A DNA stretch of 45,600 bases from Ignavibacteria bacterium UBA961 (GCA_002293005.1 DBCJ01000138.1:1-45600); one strand, 5' to 3'; positions 8,189 through 17,624 are shown, counted from the first letter of the stretch. Translations and numbers: made by a program. Notes: generated by a model not told the origin, from the sequence alone.

Positions 8189-9640
8189 ATGGAAGTTGCA
8201 ATACTCATTGTGTACTTTATCTCCCTCAGTATCCTTTTTGCATTTGGTCTTCACGGACTTGTGATGATTTACTATTATCACAAAACCAGAGCTTATGCAA
8301 CACCGGATTTAGAAATCCCCGAAGTACTTCCCGTGGTCACGGTGCAATTGCCGGTTTTCAATGAAGTATATGTCATTGAAAGACTTGTGAATGCCGTTTG
8401 TGAAATGGAATATCCCAAAGACAAATTAGAAATACAATTGCTTGATGATTCAACTGATGAAACAGTCGAAGTGTCACGCCGTTTAGTGGCTGAATGGGCC
8501 TCACGCGGTTTTGACATCAAGCACATACATCGCATTGACAGAAGCGGCTTCAAGGCAGGTGCTTTGAAGAGTGGGCTTGAAAAAGCCAAGGGTGAATTCG
8601 TGGCAATTTTTGATGCTGACTTTGTTCCTAAGAAAGATTTCTTGATGAAAACCATTCCGCATTTCCACAATGATGGAGTTGGCATGGTGCAAACACGCTG
8701 GGAACATTTGAATGAAGATTATTCATACCTCACTCGCGCTCAAGCATTGGCTCTTGATGGTCACTTCGTGATCGAACAACAAGTGCGCAATAAAGCAGGA
8801 TTCTTCATCAATTTTAATGGTACTGCCGGAATTTGGAGAAAGTCATGCATCGAGGATGCTGGCAATTGGCATGCAGATACATTGGCTGAGGATTTGGATT
8901 TAAGTTATCGCGCTCAGCTTCGTGGTTGGAAATTCGTGTTTTTGAATGATGTCACTTCACCGGCTGAATTGCCTGCTGATATCAATGGTTTGAAAACTCA
9001 GCAATTCCGTTGGACAAAAGGTGCTGTTGAAACTGCAAAGAAATTATTGCCTCTTGTATGGAAATCAAAGATTCCACTGAAGATCAAATTGGAATGTACC
9101 GTGCATTTGACAAGTAATATCGTCTTCCCATTCATTCTTTTGACAGCATTTTTGAATGTGCCTTTGGTGGTGATCAAGAATACGGTTGAGGGATATGATT
9201 CAATCTTCACGATGATGGGAATCTTCGTGCTTGCTTCCATCAGTACATTCATGTTCTACATGTATGCTCAAAGAGCGATTCATCTTGACTGGCGTCGCAG
9301 ATTGATGCTGTTTCCCGTCTTCATGGCAGGCAGCATGGGTTTTGCGGTGAATAATACGAAAGCTGTGTTTGAGGCTCTCACTGGTAAGAAATCCGCATTC
9401 CTTCGCACTCCGAAATATAAAATCGTTGGTGCTGAAGGCGAATGGAAAAAGAAGAAATATGTGCAGAAGAAGATCGGTGGGGCCGTATTCATGGAATTGT
9501 TCTTCACACTGTATTTCATCGTCGGCATCTCAATTTCGTTGTTCTATCTTGAAATCGCCGCAATCCCTTTCCAATTGCTCTTTTTGGCGGGATTCGGCAC
9601 AGTGGGCGCATTGTCTCTCAGACATGCCCTCGAGAGTTAA
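8189..9640 (+). CDS. Membrane glycosyltransferase, family GT2 (cellulose-synthase/glucomannan-synthase-like)
   Basis: A 483-residue processive-type GT2 enzyme. One N-terminal membrane segment is followed by the GT-A domain, then several C-terminal transmembrane helices from about residue 305. Catalytic and binding motifs are in order: LLDDSTDETVE, FDADFVP (DxD-like), the acceptor/base motif in TLAEDLDLSYRAQ (TED-like) and QQFRW (QxxRW). It resembles CslA/CESA-like enzymes that polymerise or transfer sugars at the inner membrane; the product is unknown. It begins 48 bases after lptE, fitting a cell-envelope role, and ends before a strong terminator at 9680. Confidence 0.9.
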   Translation: MEVAILIVYFISLSILFAFGLHGLVMIYYYHKTRAYATPDLEIPEVLPVVTVQLPVFNEVYVIERLVNAVCEMEYPKDKLEIQLLDDSTDETVEVSRRLVAEWASRGFDIKHIHRIDRSGFKAGALKSGLEKAKGEFVAIFDADFVPKKDFLMKTIPHFHNDGVGMVQTRWEHLNEDYSYLTRAQALALDGHFVIEQQVRNKAGFFINFNGTAGIWRKSCIEDAGNWHADTLAEDLDLSYRAQLRGWKFVFLNDVTSPAELPADINGLKTQQFRWTKGAVETAKKLLPLVWKSKIPLKIKLECTVHLTSNIVFPFILLTAFLNVPLVVIKNTVEGYDSIFTMMGIFVLASISTFMFYMYAQRAIHLDWRRRLMLFPVFMAGSMGFAVNNTKAVFEALTGKKSAFLRTPKYKIVGAEGEWKKKKYVQKKIGGAVFMELFFTLYFIVGISISLFYLEIAAIPFQLLFLAGFGTVGALSLRHALES

Positions 9641-9679
9641 GATTCCACTCATTCAAGACTCTGAAATTCTGTAATTTTG

Positions 9680-9710
9680 AAGGTGTTCGATTGAAACGGA
9701 CACCTTTTTT
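9680..9710 (+). terminator. Strong intrinsic terminator between glycosyltransferase and FAH-family genes
   Basis: A ten-base stem AAGGTGTTCG (9680-9689) pairs with CGGACACCTT (9697-9706) with one G-U pair, a seven-base loop, and a T-run to 9710. It ends only 14 bases before the next start codon. Confidence 0.9.
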
Positions 9711-9724
9711 ATTGAGGATATATC

Positions 9725-10705
9725 ATGAAACTCGTCACTTTTCAGCCGGCTCCTAATGTGGAGCGTTTGGGATTTCTTTTGAATGATCTTGTATTTGACA
9801 TTGCATCCATGCGCGATGCAATATATTCCGATGATCAATTCACATTGCCATATTTACCTTCAGAAATTTTATCATTCTTGAAACTTGGTGCTCCTGCCAT
9901 GCATGATGCCAAAGTATTGAATGAAATAGCGCCATCAATGTTGGATATGGGAACACCTGTTTCTGAAGTGAAATTGATGTCACCCGTTCCAAGACCAACA
10001 TCCATGCGCGATGGATATGCATTCAGACAGCATGTTGAGGCGGCGCGTAGAAATCGTGGACTTGAGATGATTCCTGAATTTGATGAGATTCCGATTTTCT
10101 ATTTCACGAATCATCAGGCGGTATTTGGTCCGGGACCAATCACCGTACGCCCTATGCATTTGGAGCAATTGGATTTTGAACTTGAAGTTGCGATTGTCAT
10201 CGGCAAAGAGGGAAGTGATATTCCTGCATCTGAAGCAGACTCATATATCGCAGGTTTCATGGTGATGAATGACTGGAGTGCTCGCGCGATGCAAATGCAT
10301 GAAATGAAGCTGAATCTTGGTCCTGCAAAAGGAAAAGATTTTGCAACTACGCTTGGTCCATGGCTTGTGACTTTGGATGAACTCGCATCTAAGAAAATTG
10401 ATACACCGAATGGTGCGACTTATGATTTGGAGATGACTTGTACATTGAATGGTGAACGAGTATCACTCGGCAATGTGAAAGACATGTCTTGGACATTCGC
10501 TCAAATCATCGAGCGCGCAAGTTATGGTGTCACATTGCATCCAGGTGATGTGATTGGTTCCGGAACATGCGGTACAGGTTGCTTTTTGGAATTGAATGGT
10601 AGCAAAGTCTATAATCCACCATTGTGGGTGAAAGAGGGTGACACAGTTGTATGTTCTATTGATGCACTAGGCTCTTTGTCCAACTCAATCGAGGTACAAC
10701 GCTAA
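9725..10705 (+). CDS. Fumarylacetoacetate hydrolase (FAH) family protein
   Basis: A 326-residue FAH-fold protein. The central region shows the metal ligands of the family in LDFELEVAIVIG (ExE) and later VMNDWSARAMQMHE, then GPAKGKDFATTLGPW, close to the sequence NDWSAR...GKSFGTT of true fumarylacetoacetases, and a C-terminal GDVIGSGTCGTGC. It could hydrolyse fumarylacetoacetate in tyrosine breakdown or a related beta-diketo or 2-oxo acid from aromatic catabolism. Its length fits the shorter bacterial branch. GAGG precedes the ATG. Its TAA overlaps the ATG of the next gene (TAATG), opening a run of four coupled genes. Confidence 0.87.
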   Translation: MKLVTFQPAPNVERLGFLLNDLVFDIASMRDAIYSDDQFTLPYLPSEILSFLKLGAPAMHDAKVLNEIAPSMLDMGTPVSEVKLMSPVPRPTSMRDGYAFRQHVEAARRNRGLEMIPEFDEIPIFYFTNHQAVFGPGPITVRPMHLEQLDFELEVAIVIGKEGSDIPASEADSYIAGFMVMNDWSARAMQMHEMKLNLGPAKGKDFATTLGPWLVTLDELASKKIDTPNGATYDLEMTCTLNGERVSLGNVKDMSWTFAQIIERASYGVTLHPGDVIGSGTCGTGCFLELNGSKVYNPPLWVKEGDTVVCSIDALGSLSNSIEVQR

Positions 10706-11649
10706 TGCCTCGTATACTCATCACCGGTGGTGCCGGATTTCTTGGATCACATCTCTGCGAAAAATTCATTGAGAATGGATATCATGTCATTTGCATGGAC
10801 AATCTCATCACAGGATCACCAGAAAATATTGCTCATTTGATGGGTAATGAACGCTTTCGTTTCATTCATCATGATGTGACTGAATATATGTATGTCGATG
10901 GTGATTTGGATGCCATTCTGCATTTCGCATCACCTGCTTCGCCCGTTGATTATCTCCGTTATCCTATTCAAACATTGAAAGTAGGCTCGCTTGGAACGCA
11001 TAAAGCATTGGGTTTGGCAAAAGCCAAAAATGCCAGATTCCTGCTTGCAAGCACAAGCGAAGTCTATGGTGATCCACTCATTCATCCGCAGGAAGAATCC
11101 TATTGGGGAAATGTGAATCCAGTCGGCATTCGAGGTGTATATGATGAGGCAAAACGCTTCGCGGAAGCCATGACGATGGCATATCATCGATATCATGGTC
11201 TAGAAACGCGCATCATTCGGATTTTCAATACATATGGTCCGCGCATGCGCATCGAAGATGGCAGAGCGATTCCGGCTTTTATGTCACAAGCATTGCGTGG
11301 CGAAGACCTCACAGTCTTTGGTGATGGTTCTCAAACGCGCTCTGTATGCTATGTCGATGATTTGGTTGATGGTATTTATAGATTGCTTCTATCTGATGAA
11401 TCCAATCCCGTGAATATTGGTAATCCAGATGAAATCTCAATGCTGGATTTGGCAAAAGAGATTCTGGAAATCTCCGGTTCTGATTCCAAGATTGCATTCA
11501 AGGATTTACCACAGGATGATCCGAAGGTGCGCCAACCCGATATCACGAGAGCGCGCGCAATTTTGAATTGGGAACCACATGTACAGCGCCGTGAAGGATT
11601 ACTCAAAACATTGGAATATTTCGAACAAGCTCTCGGGAAAAAATCATGA
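10705..11649 (+). CDS. NAD-dependent epimerase/dehydratase, UDP-glucuronate decarboxylase-like
   Basis: A 314-residue extended short-chain dehydrogenase. The Rossmann motif GGAGFLGS is at residues 7-14 and the catalytic YxxxK appears as YDEAK in GIRGVYDEAKR, preceded by STSEVYGDP. The set HFASPASPVDY, NTYGPRM and VFGDGSQTRSVCYVDDL is typical of UDP-xylose synthase (UDP-glucuronic acid decarboxylase), which makes UDP-xylose for surface polysaccharides. A dTDP- or GDP-sugar dehydratase is a less likely alternative. It is coupled to the FAH gene upstream (TAATG) and the NifU gene downstream (ATGA). Its work probably serves the envelope rather than its immediate neighbours. Confidence 0.87.
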   Translation: MPRILITGGAGFLGSHLCEKFIENGYHVICMDNLITGSPENIAHLMGNERFRFIHHDVTEYMYVDGDLDAILHFASPASPVDYLRYPIQTLKVGSLGTHKALGLAKAKNARFLLASTSEVYGDPLIHPQEESYWGNVNPVGIRGVYDEAKRFAEAMTMAYHRYHGLETRIIRIFNTYGPRMRIEDGRAIPAFMSQALRGEDLTVFGDGSQTRSVCYVDDLVDGIYRLLLSDESNPVNIGNPDEISMLDLAKEILEISGSDSKIAFKDLPQDDPKVRQPDITRARAILNWEPHVQRREGLLKTLEYFEQALGKKS

Positions 11650-11882
11650 ATCAAGACTTGATTGTTCGTGTTCAAGAAGTGATCGATGCTGAAATCAAAC
11701 CAATGATTGAAAGAGATGGCGGAAGCATAGAACTTGTTTCAATAGATGAAACTGGCATCGTGAAAGTGCGACTCAGTGGTGCATGTTCCAAATGCAGTGC
11801 TTCTTCTATCACATTGCATGGTGGTATTGAGCGCATTTTGCGCAAACGATTCCCTGAAATTCAGTCAGCCGCGCTTGCCTGA
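11646..11882 (+). CDS. NifU-type Fe-S cluster carrier (Nfu domain)
   Basis: A 78-residue stand-alone Nfu domain. The cluster-binding C-x2-C is Cys47 and Cys50 in GACSKCSASSITLHGGIE. Such proteins carry a 4Fe-4S cluster from the scaffold to target enzymes. It opens with VIDAEIKPMIERDGGSIELV, the usual family start. There is no N-terminal A-type domain, unlike the longer NfuA. It overlaps by four bases (ATGA) with the upstream SDR gene and by one base (TGATG) with the pseudouridine synthase gene. A suf or isc operon is not in view. Confidence 0.92.
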   Translation: MNQDLIVRVQEVIDAEIKPMIERDGGSIELVSIDETGIVKVRLSGACSKCSASSITLHGGIERILRKRFPEIQSAALA

Positions 11883-12577
11883 TGGATGAAGAACCATTTA
11901 GCATTCTTTATCGTGATGAAGATTGCATTGCCATAGCCAAAAGACCCGGCATACATGTTCATCATTCGACGCTCTCTCCACATGAAATTTCATGCATGCC
12001 CATTTTGCGTGACCAAATCGGTACTTATGTCTATCCCATTCATCGCATAGATCGTGCTACAAGTGGCATCGTTCTTTTTGCGCTCAGTCCTGAAGCACTA
12101 ACTTCATTCAATCAAATGATGTGGTCGGGTGGAATGAAAAAAAAGTATCATGCCATCATTCGAGGTTGGATGGATGATGTGATTTGTGATTCCCCAATTG
12201 CGATAGATGAAAAAGTTCATGAAGCGGAAACGCATTTCCGAAGCATCAAAAGATCAGAAATGGAATATCCATCGCAGCAATTTTCTACCACTCGGATTTC
12301 ACTTGTCGAAGCGGAATTAAAAACGGGGAGAAGACATCAAATTCGAAAGCATTGCGCGCATCTCAGACATCCCATCGCGGGAGATGTTCGCTATGGAGAT
12401 GGTAAATTCAATATGCTCTTGCGTACGCATCATGATATACATAGACTCATGCTCTTTGCTACATCACTTCAATTCATACACCCAATCACGCAAAAAGAAA
12501 TCGCAATCAAGTATGATCCTCGGCAAGAAGATGCTGCACTCGATTCATTCTGCGACTATCATGGCTTCAGATTTTAA
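11882..12577 (+). CDS. RluA-family pseudouridine synthase (TruC-like)
   Basis: A 231-residue RNA pseudouridine synthase. The catalytic aspartate is Asp57 in YPIHRIDRATSGIVLFA. TGRRHQIRKHCAHLRHPIAGDVRYG is the conserved RluA/TruC C-terminal core. There is no S4 domain, and the short length and absence of other extensions fit TruC, which modifies U65 of some tRNAs. An rRNA-modifying RluA relative cannot be excluded. Two starts are possible, 11882 (overlapping the previous stop) and 11891; I use the first for coupling. It is the last gene of the four-gene run and converges on a TPR gene five bases on. Confidence 0.88.
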   Translation: MDEEPFSILYRDEDCIAIAKRPGIHVHHSTLSPHEISCMPILRDQIGTYVYPIHRIDRATSGIVLFALSPEALTSFNQMMWSGGMKKKYHAIIRGWMDDVICDSPIAIDEKVHEAETHFRSIKRSEMEYPSQQFSTTRISLVEAELKTGRRHQIRKHCAHLRHPIAGDVRYGDGKFNMLLRTHHDIHRLMLFATSLQFIHPITQKEIAIKYDPRQEDAALDSFCDYHGFRF

Positions 12578-12581
12578 TTGA

Positions 12582-13565
12582 TTATTGTTTCTCAATCAGC
12601 TTACCTGTCTTGAAAAAGTCTGACCATTCTTGAATCAATTTCTTGGATAATTTCTTTTCTTTCACTGCCCTGAAATTCCCATAGATGGTTTCTTTACCCT
12701 TGATTATATGCCATAATTGAGATTCAGGTTTTTTGTGATTTGTGGTTTTTGGGGCTTCCATCACGACAATCATCCATGGACTTTGACCCTTCTCATTTTG
12801 CTCTATGATGCGCATGGTAGCTTTTGGCGCGCGAGTACGAAATTCATCTCGGACATTGAGAATGAAATCATTCAGTGTTGTGCCTTGGTCAAATCCTCGA
12901 ACCGTCAACATAGCACCGTATTCTGTCCATGCATCGGGATTCTCATTATTCTTCAAATATTCAATCAAACGAAATGTTGAATCTTGGGAAGAAGCTTGCA
13001 TATTCCATCCTTGTTCAGCCGGCCATTTGAGAACATATCCTTCGGTTGAATCCCAAGAATTCCCGCAATGCTTCTGGTATAAATCCGATCCTTCTTTGTC
13101 TCCCATTTGCATGGCATGAAGAAAATCCGTGCATCCTGAAACAGTATATCCAAGATATGAGAGAATTTGTCCTCTCATGGTGCGATTCGGCGGATAATCA
13201 GGATTGATCTGAATTGCTTTGTCAAGATGTGGTAAAGCGCCTGCATGATTGTTTTCGGAAAGATATGTGATGGCTACCGAATAATATAAATCAAGATTCA
13301 TGGGATCTCTTTCGAGATATTTCAAGTAATCTGCTCTCGCATCTTGCTGATTTCCCAGTGACATATGACATGTGCCCCTTCCCACATATGCTTCAACTTG
13401 ATTGGTGTCCAATTCCAATGCTTTTGTATAATCTTCAATTGCTCCTTTGAGATCCTGCATGGCATGTTTCATGGTTGCTGATGAAATATGCTCCTTCACG
13501 GTTTTTTGTGCGTGAATAAAAGTTGTGCTGGCAATGAACAAAAGAAGAGAGATGATCGTTTTCAT
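12582..13565 (-). CDS. Secreted TPR-repeat protein
   Basis: A 327-residue protein with a Sec signal peptide (MKTIISLLLFIASTTFIHA, cut before QKTV) and no lipobox, so probably periplasmic. Residues 25-165 hold about four TPR units, such as AIEDYTKALELDTNQVEAYVGRG and ALPHLDKAIQINPDYPPN. The second half (170-327) is a non-repeat globular region with no family I recognise. The pair of TPR plus unknown domain suggests protein binding in the periplasm. It is monocistronic, convergent with the RluA-type gene and divergent from pdxB. Confidence 0.8.
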   Translation of the reverse strand: MKTIISLLLFIASTTFIHAQKTVKEHISSATMKHAMQDLKGAIEDYTKALELDTNQVEAYVGRGTCHMSLGNQQDARADYLKYLERDPMNLDLYYSVAITYLSENNHAGALPHLDKAIQINPDYPPNRTMRGQILSYLGYTVSGCTDFLHAMQMGDKEGSDLYQKHCGNSWDSTEGYVLKWPAEQGWNMQASSQDSTFRLIEYLKNNENPDAWTEYGAMLTVRGFDQGTTLNDFILNVRDEFRTRAPKATMRIIEQNEKGQSPWMIVVMEAPKTTNHKKPESQLWHIIKGKETIYGNFRAVKEKKLSKKLIQEWSDFFKTGKLIEKQ

Positions 13566-13601
13566 ATTACATTTCCAAATAAGGATGGCAAATTACTAAG
13601 G

Positions 13602-13631
13602 TTGTTGGAAATGATGAACAAAGTATATTTG
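13602..13631 (+). promoter_or_regulatory. Bacteroidota-type promoter for pdxB
   Basis: TTG at 13602-13604, 19 bases, then TATATTTG at 13624-13631, matching the -33/-7 form TTTG and TAnnTTTG of the Bacteroidota primary sigma factor. It would start RNA near 13638, about 17 bases before the pdxB start. Confidence 0.6.
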
Positions 13632-13654
13632 TAAGCACTTCTCAATGGCCTGCC

Positions 13655-14713
13655 GTGATTCTTTATGATGCACATATTCCTCTTGCTCAATACTCCGGTA
13701 TCATTACCGAAGAGTTGATGCCTTTGGATGGTAGAAAAATCACGAAGAAAGTATTGCTTGAAACAGGCGCGCGTGCATTGTTTGTACGCTCGGTGACCCC
13801 AATCAATGATGATTTGATCTCAGGAACTTCCATTCGATTTGTGGGAACGACCACTGCCGGATATGAACATGTGGATATTCAATCACTTCGAAAAAAGGGA
13901 ATTGGTTTTGCTTATGCTCCGGGTTCGAATGCGATGCCAGTCGTGGAATATGTATTCTTTGCATTGCATGAATGGATTAATTCACAAAATCAATCCTTGA
14001 AAGGAAAAACAATCGGTATCATCGGCATGGGTGAGATTGGAAAACGAATTGCAAAAATGTGTAAAAAAATGGGAATGCATGTTCTTGCCTCAGATCCCCC
14101 GCTAGAAATATATGGAATGATGAAATCGGAAGATTATGAATTGACTTCGCTGAAAGAATTATGTCGAGAAAGCGATTGCATCACGATTCATTCTGCTTTG
14201 ACTCATTCCGGATTATTTCCATCAATGAATTTGCTTCAGGATATACATTTTTCAATGATGAAGCCGGGAGCGCTTTTGATTCAAGCATCCAGAGGTGGAA
14301 TTGTGAATGAGAGAGCATTGCTGAATGCATTGAATACCAATGATCTTCATCTTGCGATTGATGTTTGGGATGGTGAACCACGGTGGAATGCACAGATTGC
14401 CAATCATCCTCGAGCCTTCATGACAACACCGCATATAGCCGGATATACAAGTTCGGCTCGAAAAAGGGGAATTGAAATGATTGTGAAACAGTATTGCGAA
14501 TTCTATGGTATGGAATGTCAAATTCAACATTCAGATACTGAGGGAATATCATATCAAAATCCCAATGCTATATCATTGCTTCGCGAAAGACGCTTCGCGA
14601 AGGATAAGATGGAATGGTTGAAAGGAAAAGAAATTGATGCTCAAATGTTTGATGAGGGGAGAAGGCAATTCATGCATGATCAAGAAACTTTTGCAGAAAT
14701 ATCACTTTCTTGA
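13655..14713 (+). CDS. pdxB: Erythronate-4-phosphate dehydrogenase
   Basis: A 352-residue D-2-hydroxyacid dehydrogenase that oxidises 4-phospho-D-erythronate in the DXP-dependent pyridoxal-phosphate pathway. It matches PdxB rather than SerA across the whole catalytic region: RSVTPIND, FVGTTTAGYEHVD, APGSNAMPVVEYVF, NAD-binding GIIGMGEIGKRIA, DPP, LIQASRGGIVNERALL, AIDVWDGEP and TPHIAGYTSSARKRG. The only sensible start is GTG at 13655, because family similarity begins at ILYDAHIPLA right after it and no in-frame ATG is near. The last 12 bases overlap the convergent ACMSD gene. Its product cofactor is used by both PLP enzymes elsewhere in the window. Confidence 0.92.
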   Translation: MILYDAHIPLAQYSGIITEELMPLDGRKITKKVLLETGARALFVRSVTPINDDLISGTSIRFVGTTTAGYEHVDIQSLRKKGIGFAYAPGSNAMPVVEYVFFALHEWINSQNQSLKGKTIGIIGMGEIGKRIAKMCKKMGMHVLASDPPLEIYGMMKSEDYELTSLKELCRESDCITIHSALTHSGLFPSMNLLQDIHFSMMKPGALLIQASRGGIVNERALLNALNTNDLHLAIDVWDGEPRWNAQIANHPRAFMTTPHIAGYTSSARKRGIEMIVKQYCEFYGMECQIQHSDTEGISYQNPNAISLLRERRFAKDKMEWLKGKEIDAQMFDEGRRQFMHDQETFAEISLS

Positions 14714-15712
14714 TGTCAATTGCATTCCAAGAAAATCCATTGCCGATAATCCCATCACTTTCTCTTTGATTTCATTTGAAATGTCCATTGATTCTATGAA
14801 TGCGCCATGTTCAAGATCCCCCAAAGGAAATGGATAGTCGGTGCCATAACAAATGCGTTCAGCTCCAATAATGTCAAGCAAAAACTTGAATGAAGGCTCA
14901 TCATGCGTAATGCCATCCACCCAAAATGCTCCCGCATATTCTCTGGGATCTTTGATTGTGTGTACATCGCAAAGATCGGGTCTGGCATGCCAACCATGAG
15001 AAATTCTTCCCATCGTGAATGGAAATGAACCGCCTGCATGAGCGAAAAGCACGCGCAATTTTGGAAACTTGTCAAAAACACCGCCAAAAATCATTGAAGT
15101 GATTGCTAGCGTTGTTTCAGCAGGCATGCCTACAAGCCATTCCTGAAAATATCTTTTCATGCGATCTGCTCCGGCCATTTCCCAAGGATGAACCATGATG
15201 CAGACTCCCATTTCTTCAGCGGCTGCCCAAAATGGATGAAGCGCAGGATCATCGAGATTCATTCCATTAATATTTGAACCGATTTGCAAGCCGGGCATAT
15301 TGAGTGTATTCTTGACATAGTCCATTTCTTTGATTGCAAGATCAATGTCCTGCATCGGGGCAGTGCCGAGTCCAATGAAACGCGGAAAATCAGTGCATAC
15401 TTGTGCGAGATGATCATTCAGAAATCTTGACCAATCGGCACCATGTTCCGGTTTTGCCCAATAATTGAATAAGACAGGAACCGTGCATAATGTCATATAG
15501 TCCACGGAATGTTTATCCATGTCTTGCAATATTACTTCCGGATTCCAACAATTTTCCTGAATCTCGCGAAAGAAAAATCCATCATCGCGCATCATTTTGG
15601 CGGATCCTTCGCGAAAATGATCAAGCTCTATGAATCCTCCATATCCATAACGCTCTTTGAGCGATGGCCAAGTCTTGGGAAGAATATGTGCATGTATATC
15701 AAGCTTGATCAT
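14702..15712 (-). CDS. ACMSD: 2-amino-3-carboxymuconate-6-semialdehyde decarboxylase
   Basis: A 336-residue amidohydrolase-superfamily enzyme that decarboxylates ACMS, a branch point of tryptophan breakdown by the kynurenine pathway, keeping it from spontaneous quinolinate formation. It aligns along its whole length with animal and Pseudomonas ACMSD: metal ligands DIHAHILPK, then RENCW-like QENCWNPEVIL, YWAKPE, VHPWEMAG, LVGMPAETTLAI, FAHAGGSFPFTMGRISHG and GTDYPFPLGDLE. It lies 15 bases after the fused oligopeptide ABC ATPase gene on the same strand, so they are probably cotranscribed. Kynureninase, 3-HAA dioxygenase and the semialdehyde dehydrogenase are not in the window. Confidence 0.93.
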   Translation of the reverse strand: MIKLDIHAHILPKTWPSLKERYGYGGFIELDHFREGSAKMMRDDGFFFREIQENCWNPEVILQDMDKHSVDYMTLCTVPVLFNYWAKPEHGADWSRFLNDHLAQVCTDFPRFIGLGTAPMQDIDLAIKEMDYVKNTLNMPGLQIGSNINGMNLDDPALHPFWAAAEEMGVCIMVHPWEMAGADRMKRYFQEWLVGMPAETTLAITSMIFGGVFDKFPKLRVLFAHAGGSFPFTMGRISHGWHARPDLCDVHTIKDPREYAGAFWVDGITHDEPSFKFLLDIIGAERICYGTDYPFPLGDLEHGAFIESMDISNEIKEKVMGLSAMDFLGMQLTSRK

Positions 15713-15727
15713 GAGTGTATTCCGTGA

Positions 15728-17500
15728 TCATTGAAAAGTGCGAGTACCGGGAATAGATTCAATCAATCGGCGCGTATAATCATTCTTGGGTGATTCATAG
15801 ATTTCCTGAGCCGTACCCAATTCTATGATTTTTCCCGCATTCATCACGGCGATGCGATCACTGATGAATTTCACGACACTTAAATCATGGGAAATGAAGA
15901 TATAAGTCAATTTGAATTCCTCGCGCAATTTCACGAGCAGATTCAATACTTGTGCTTGAACTGATACATCCAATGCGGAAACAGATTCATCACAAATCAA
16001 AAAGGATGGTTTGAGTGCAAGTGCTCTCGCGATGCAGATTCTTTGTCTTTGTCCACCCGAAAATTCATGCGGATAATTTCCATAATGATGCGGTTCGAGA
16101 TTCACTTTGTCCAAGAGATAATGAATGTATTCTCTGCGCTGTGCATCATTGTCCATCACATTGTGGACTTTCAATACTTCCATGATGGCACTTCCGACAC
16201 TCAAGCGAGGATTGAGAGAACTATATGGATCTTGGAAGATGATTTGAAAATCTTTGCGAAGCGTCTTGAGCGCGCCTTTTGATAATCCACGGATATCTTT
16301 TCCGGCAAATTCAATATCTCCTCCCGTGGGTTCAACCAAACGTAAAATAGCTCTGCCTGTCGTTGTTTTTCCGCAACCGGATTCGCCCACCAGACCAAGC
16401 GTTTCACCGGGATAGACATCAAAGGAAATATCATCAACTGCTTTGACCACGCCTTTGGACTGACCAAATACATTGCCAGATCGAATCGGAAAATGCACTT
16501 CGAGATTCTTCACGGAAAGAATGGGTTTTTGCGCGCTGAGTTCTGCATTGCGCTGATTGATTTCTTCGCGAGAAATCACATTGCTTTCAATCACATCATT
16601 GATTGTTGCTCCGGCGAGCTCTTTTGGAGTAATGATGCCATCTGCGGTTTCATCCATGAAATCTCGAACAGTTGGGAGGATATGAAGTTTTTTATCCATG
16701 CGTGGTCGACAAGCCAATAGACCCTTCGTATATGGATGCTGAGGATTGTCAAAGATTTCACTGACGCTTCCTTGTTCGACGATTTTGCCTTTATACATCA
16801 CGATGATATCGTCAGCTATGTCTTTGATCACACCCAAATCATGAGTGATGAACATCATGCCCATATTATGCTTCTTTTGGAGATCATGCATGAGGTCCAA
16901 AATTGTTGACTGTACCGTCACATCCAATGCAGTTGTAGGTTCATCGGCAATGAGCAAAGCGGGATTGCATGACATTGCCATTGCAATCATGACGCGTTGC
17001 TTTTGTCCACCCGAAAGTTGATGCGGATATTGATTCATCATGTCTTCGGGTCTCGGCAATTGCACTTCTTTCATCAATTGCAAGGCTCTTTCCCTTGCTT
17101 GATCTCTACCAATGCCTTCATGCAATATGATTGATTCCATGATTTGATCGCCGCATTTGAATACGGGATTCAATGATGTCATGGGTTCTTGGAAAATCAT
17201 TGAAATACGATTCCCGCGATACTTTCGCATGCGTTCTTCGGGAAGCGCGAGTAAATCGGTTATGGATCCATCATCTTCATGAAAATGAATGGAGCCACTT
17301 GCAATTCTTCCGGGAGGATTGGGGATGAGTCGCATGACAGAGAGGGAAGTCACGCTTTTTCCGGAACCCGATTCACCGACTATACCGAGAGTTTTTCCAC
17401 GATTGACAGTAAAACTGATGGAACGAACCGCTTGATGCACGCGATCTTCGCTACGGAATTCGGTGATCAAATCCTTGACTTCCAAAAGAGTTGTATTCAT
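15728..17500 (-). CDS. Peptide-type ABC transporter, two fused ATPase domains
   Basis: A 590-residue protein equal to OppD and OppF joined, as in GsiA/YejF. Domain 1 has Walker A GESGSGKS, signature LSGGQKQRVMIA and Walker B LLIADEPTTALD. A linker with the Opp-type C-terminal motif follows (HPYTKGLLACRPR). Domain 2 has Walker A GESGCGKTT, signature FSGGQRQRICIA and Walker B FLICDESVSALD, where the usual proline after Asp-Glu is replaced by serine. It would power import of di- or oligopeptides, glutathione or nickel, but no permease or binding-protein gene is adjacent. ACMSD follows 15 bases downstream, and ridA is divergent. Confidence 0.93.
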   Translation of the reverse strand: MNTTLLEVKDLITEFRSEDRVHQAVRSISFTVNRGKTLGIVGESGSGKSVTSLSVMRLIPNPPGRIASGSIHFHEDDGSITDLLALPEERMRKYRGNRISMIFQEPMTSLNPVFKCGDQIMESIILHEGIGRDQARERALQLMKEVQLPRPEDMMNQYPHQLSGGQKQRVMIAMAMSCNPALLIADEPTTALDVTVQSTILDLMHDLQKKHNMGMMFITHDLGVIKDIADDIIVMYKGKIVEQGSVSEIFDNPQHPYTKGLLACRPRMDKKLHILPTVRDFMDETADGIITPKELAGATINDVIESNVISREEINQRNAELSAQKPILSVKNLEVHFPIRSGNVFGQSKGVVKAVDDISFDVYPGETLGLVGESGCGKTTTGRAILRLVEPTGGDIEFAGKDIRGLSKGALKTLRKDFQIIFQDPYSSLNPRLSVGSAIMEVLKVHNVMDNDAQRREYIHYLLDKVNLEPHHYGNYPHEFSGGQRQRICIARALALKPSFLICDESVSALDVSVQAQVLNLLVKLREEFKLTYIFISHDLSVVKFISDRIAVMNAGKIIELGTAQEIYESPKNDYTRRLIESIPGTRTFQ

Positions 17501-17561
17501 ATTGCAATTCGATTGATGAAAATGTTGCCCAAAATACGACTTTTTTCGGGGTGCTGAACAG

Positions 17562-17592
17562 TTGAAAAAAGAGAGGTGAATTCTCTAATTTG
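17562..17592 (+). promoter_or_regulatory. Possible promoter for ridA
   Basis: TTG at 17562-17564 and TAATTTG at 17586-17592 are separated by 21 bases. This is close to, but one base short of, the TAnnTTTG -7 form. It would start RNA about 25 bases before ridA, in the 124-base gap shared with the divergent ABC ATPase gene. Confidence 0.4.
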
Positions 17593-17624
17593 CAGGTGAT
17601 TTTTTACACAATCGGACTTATGTC

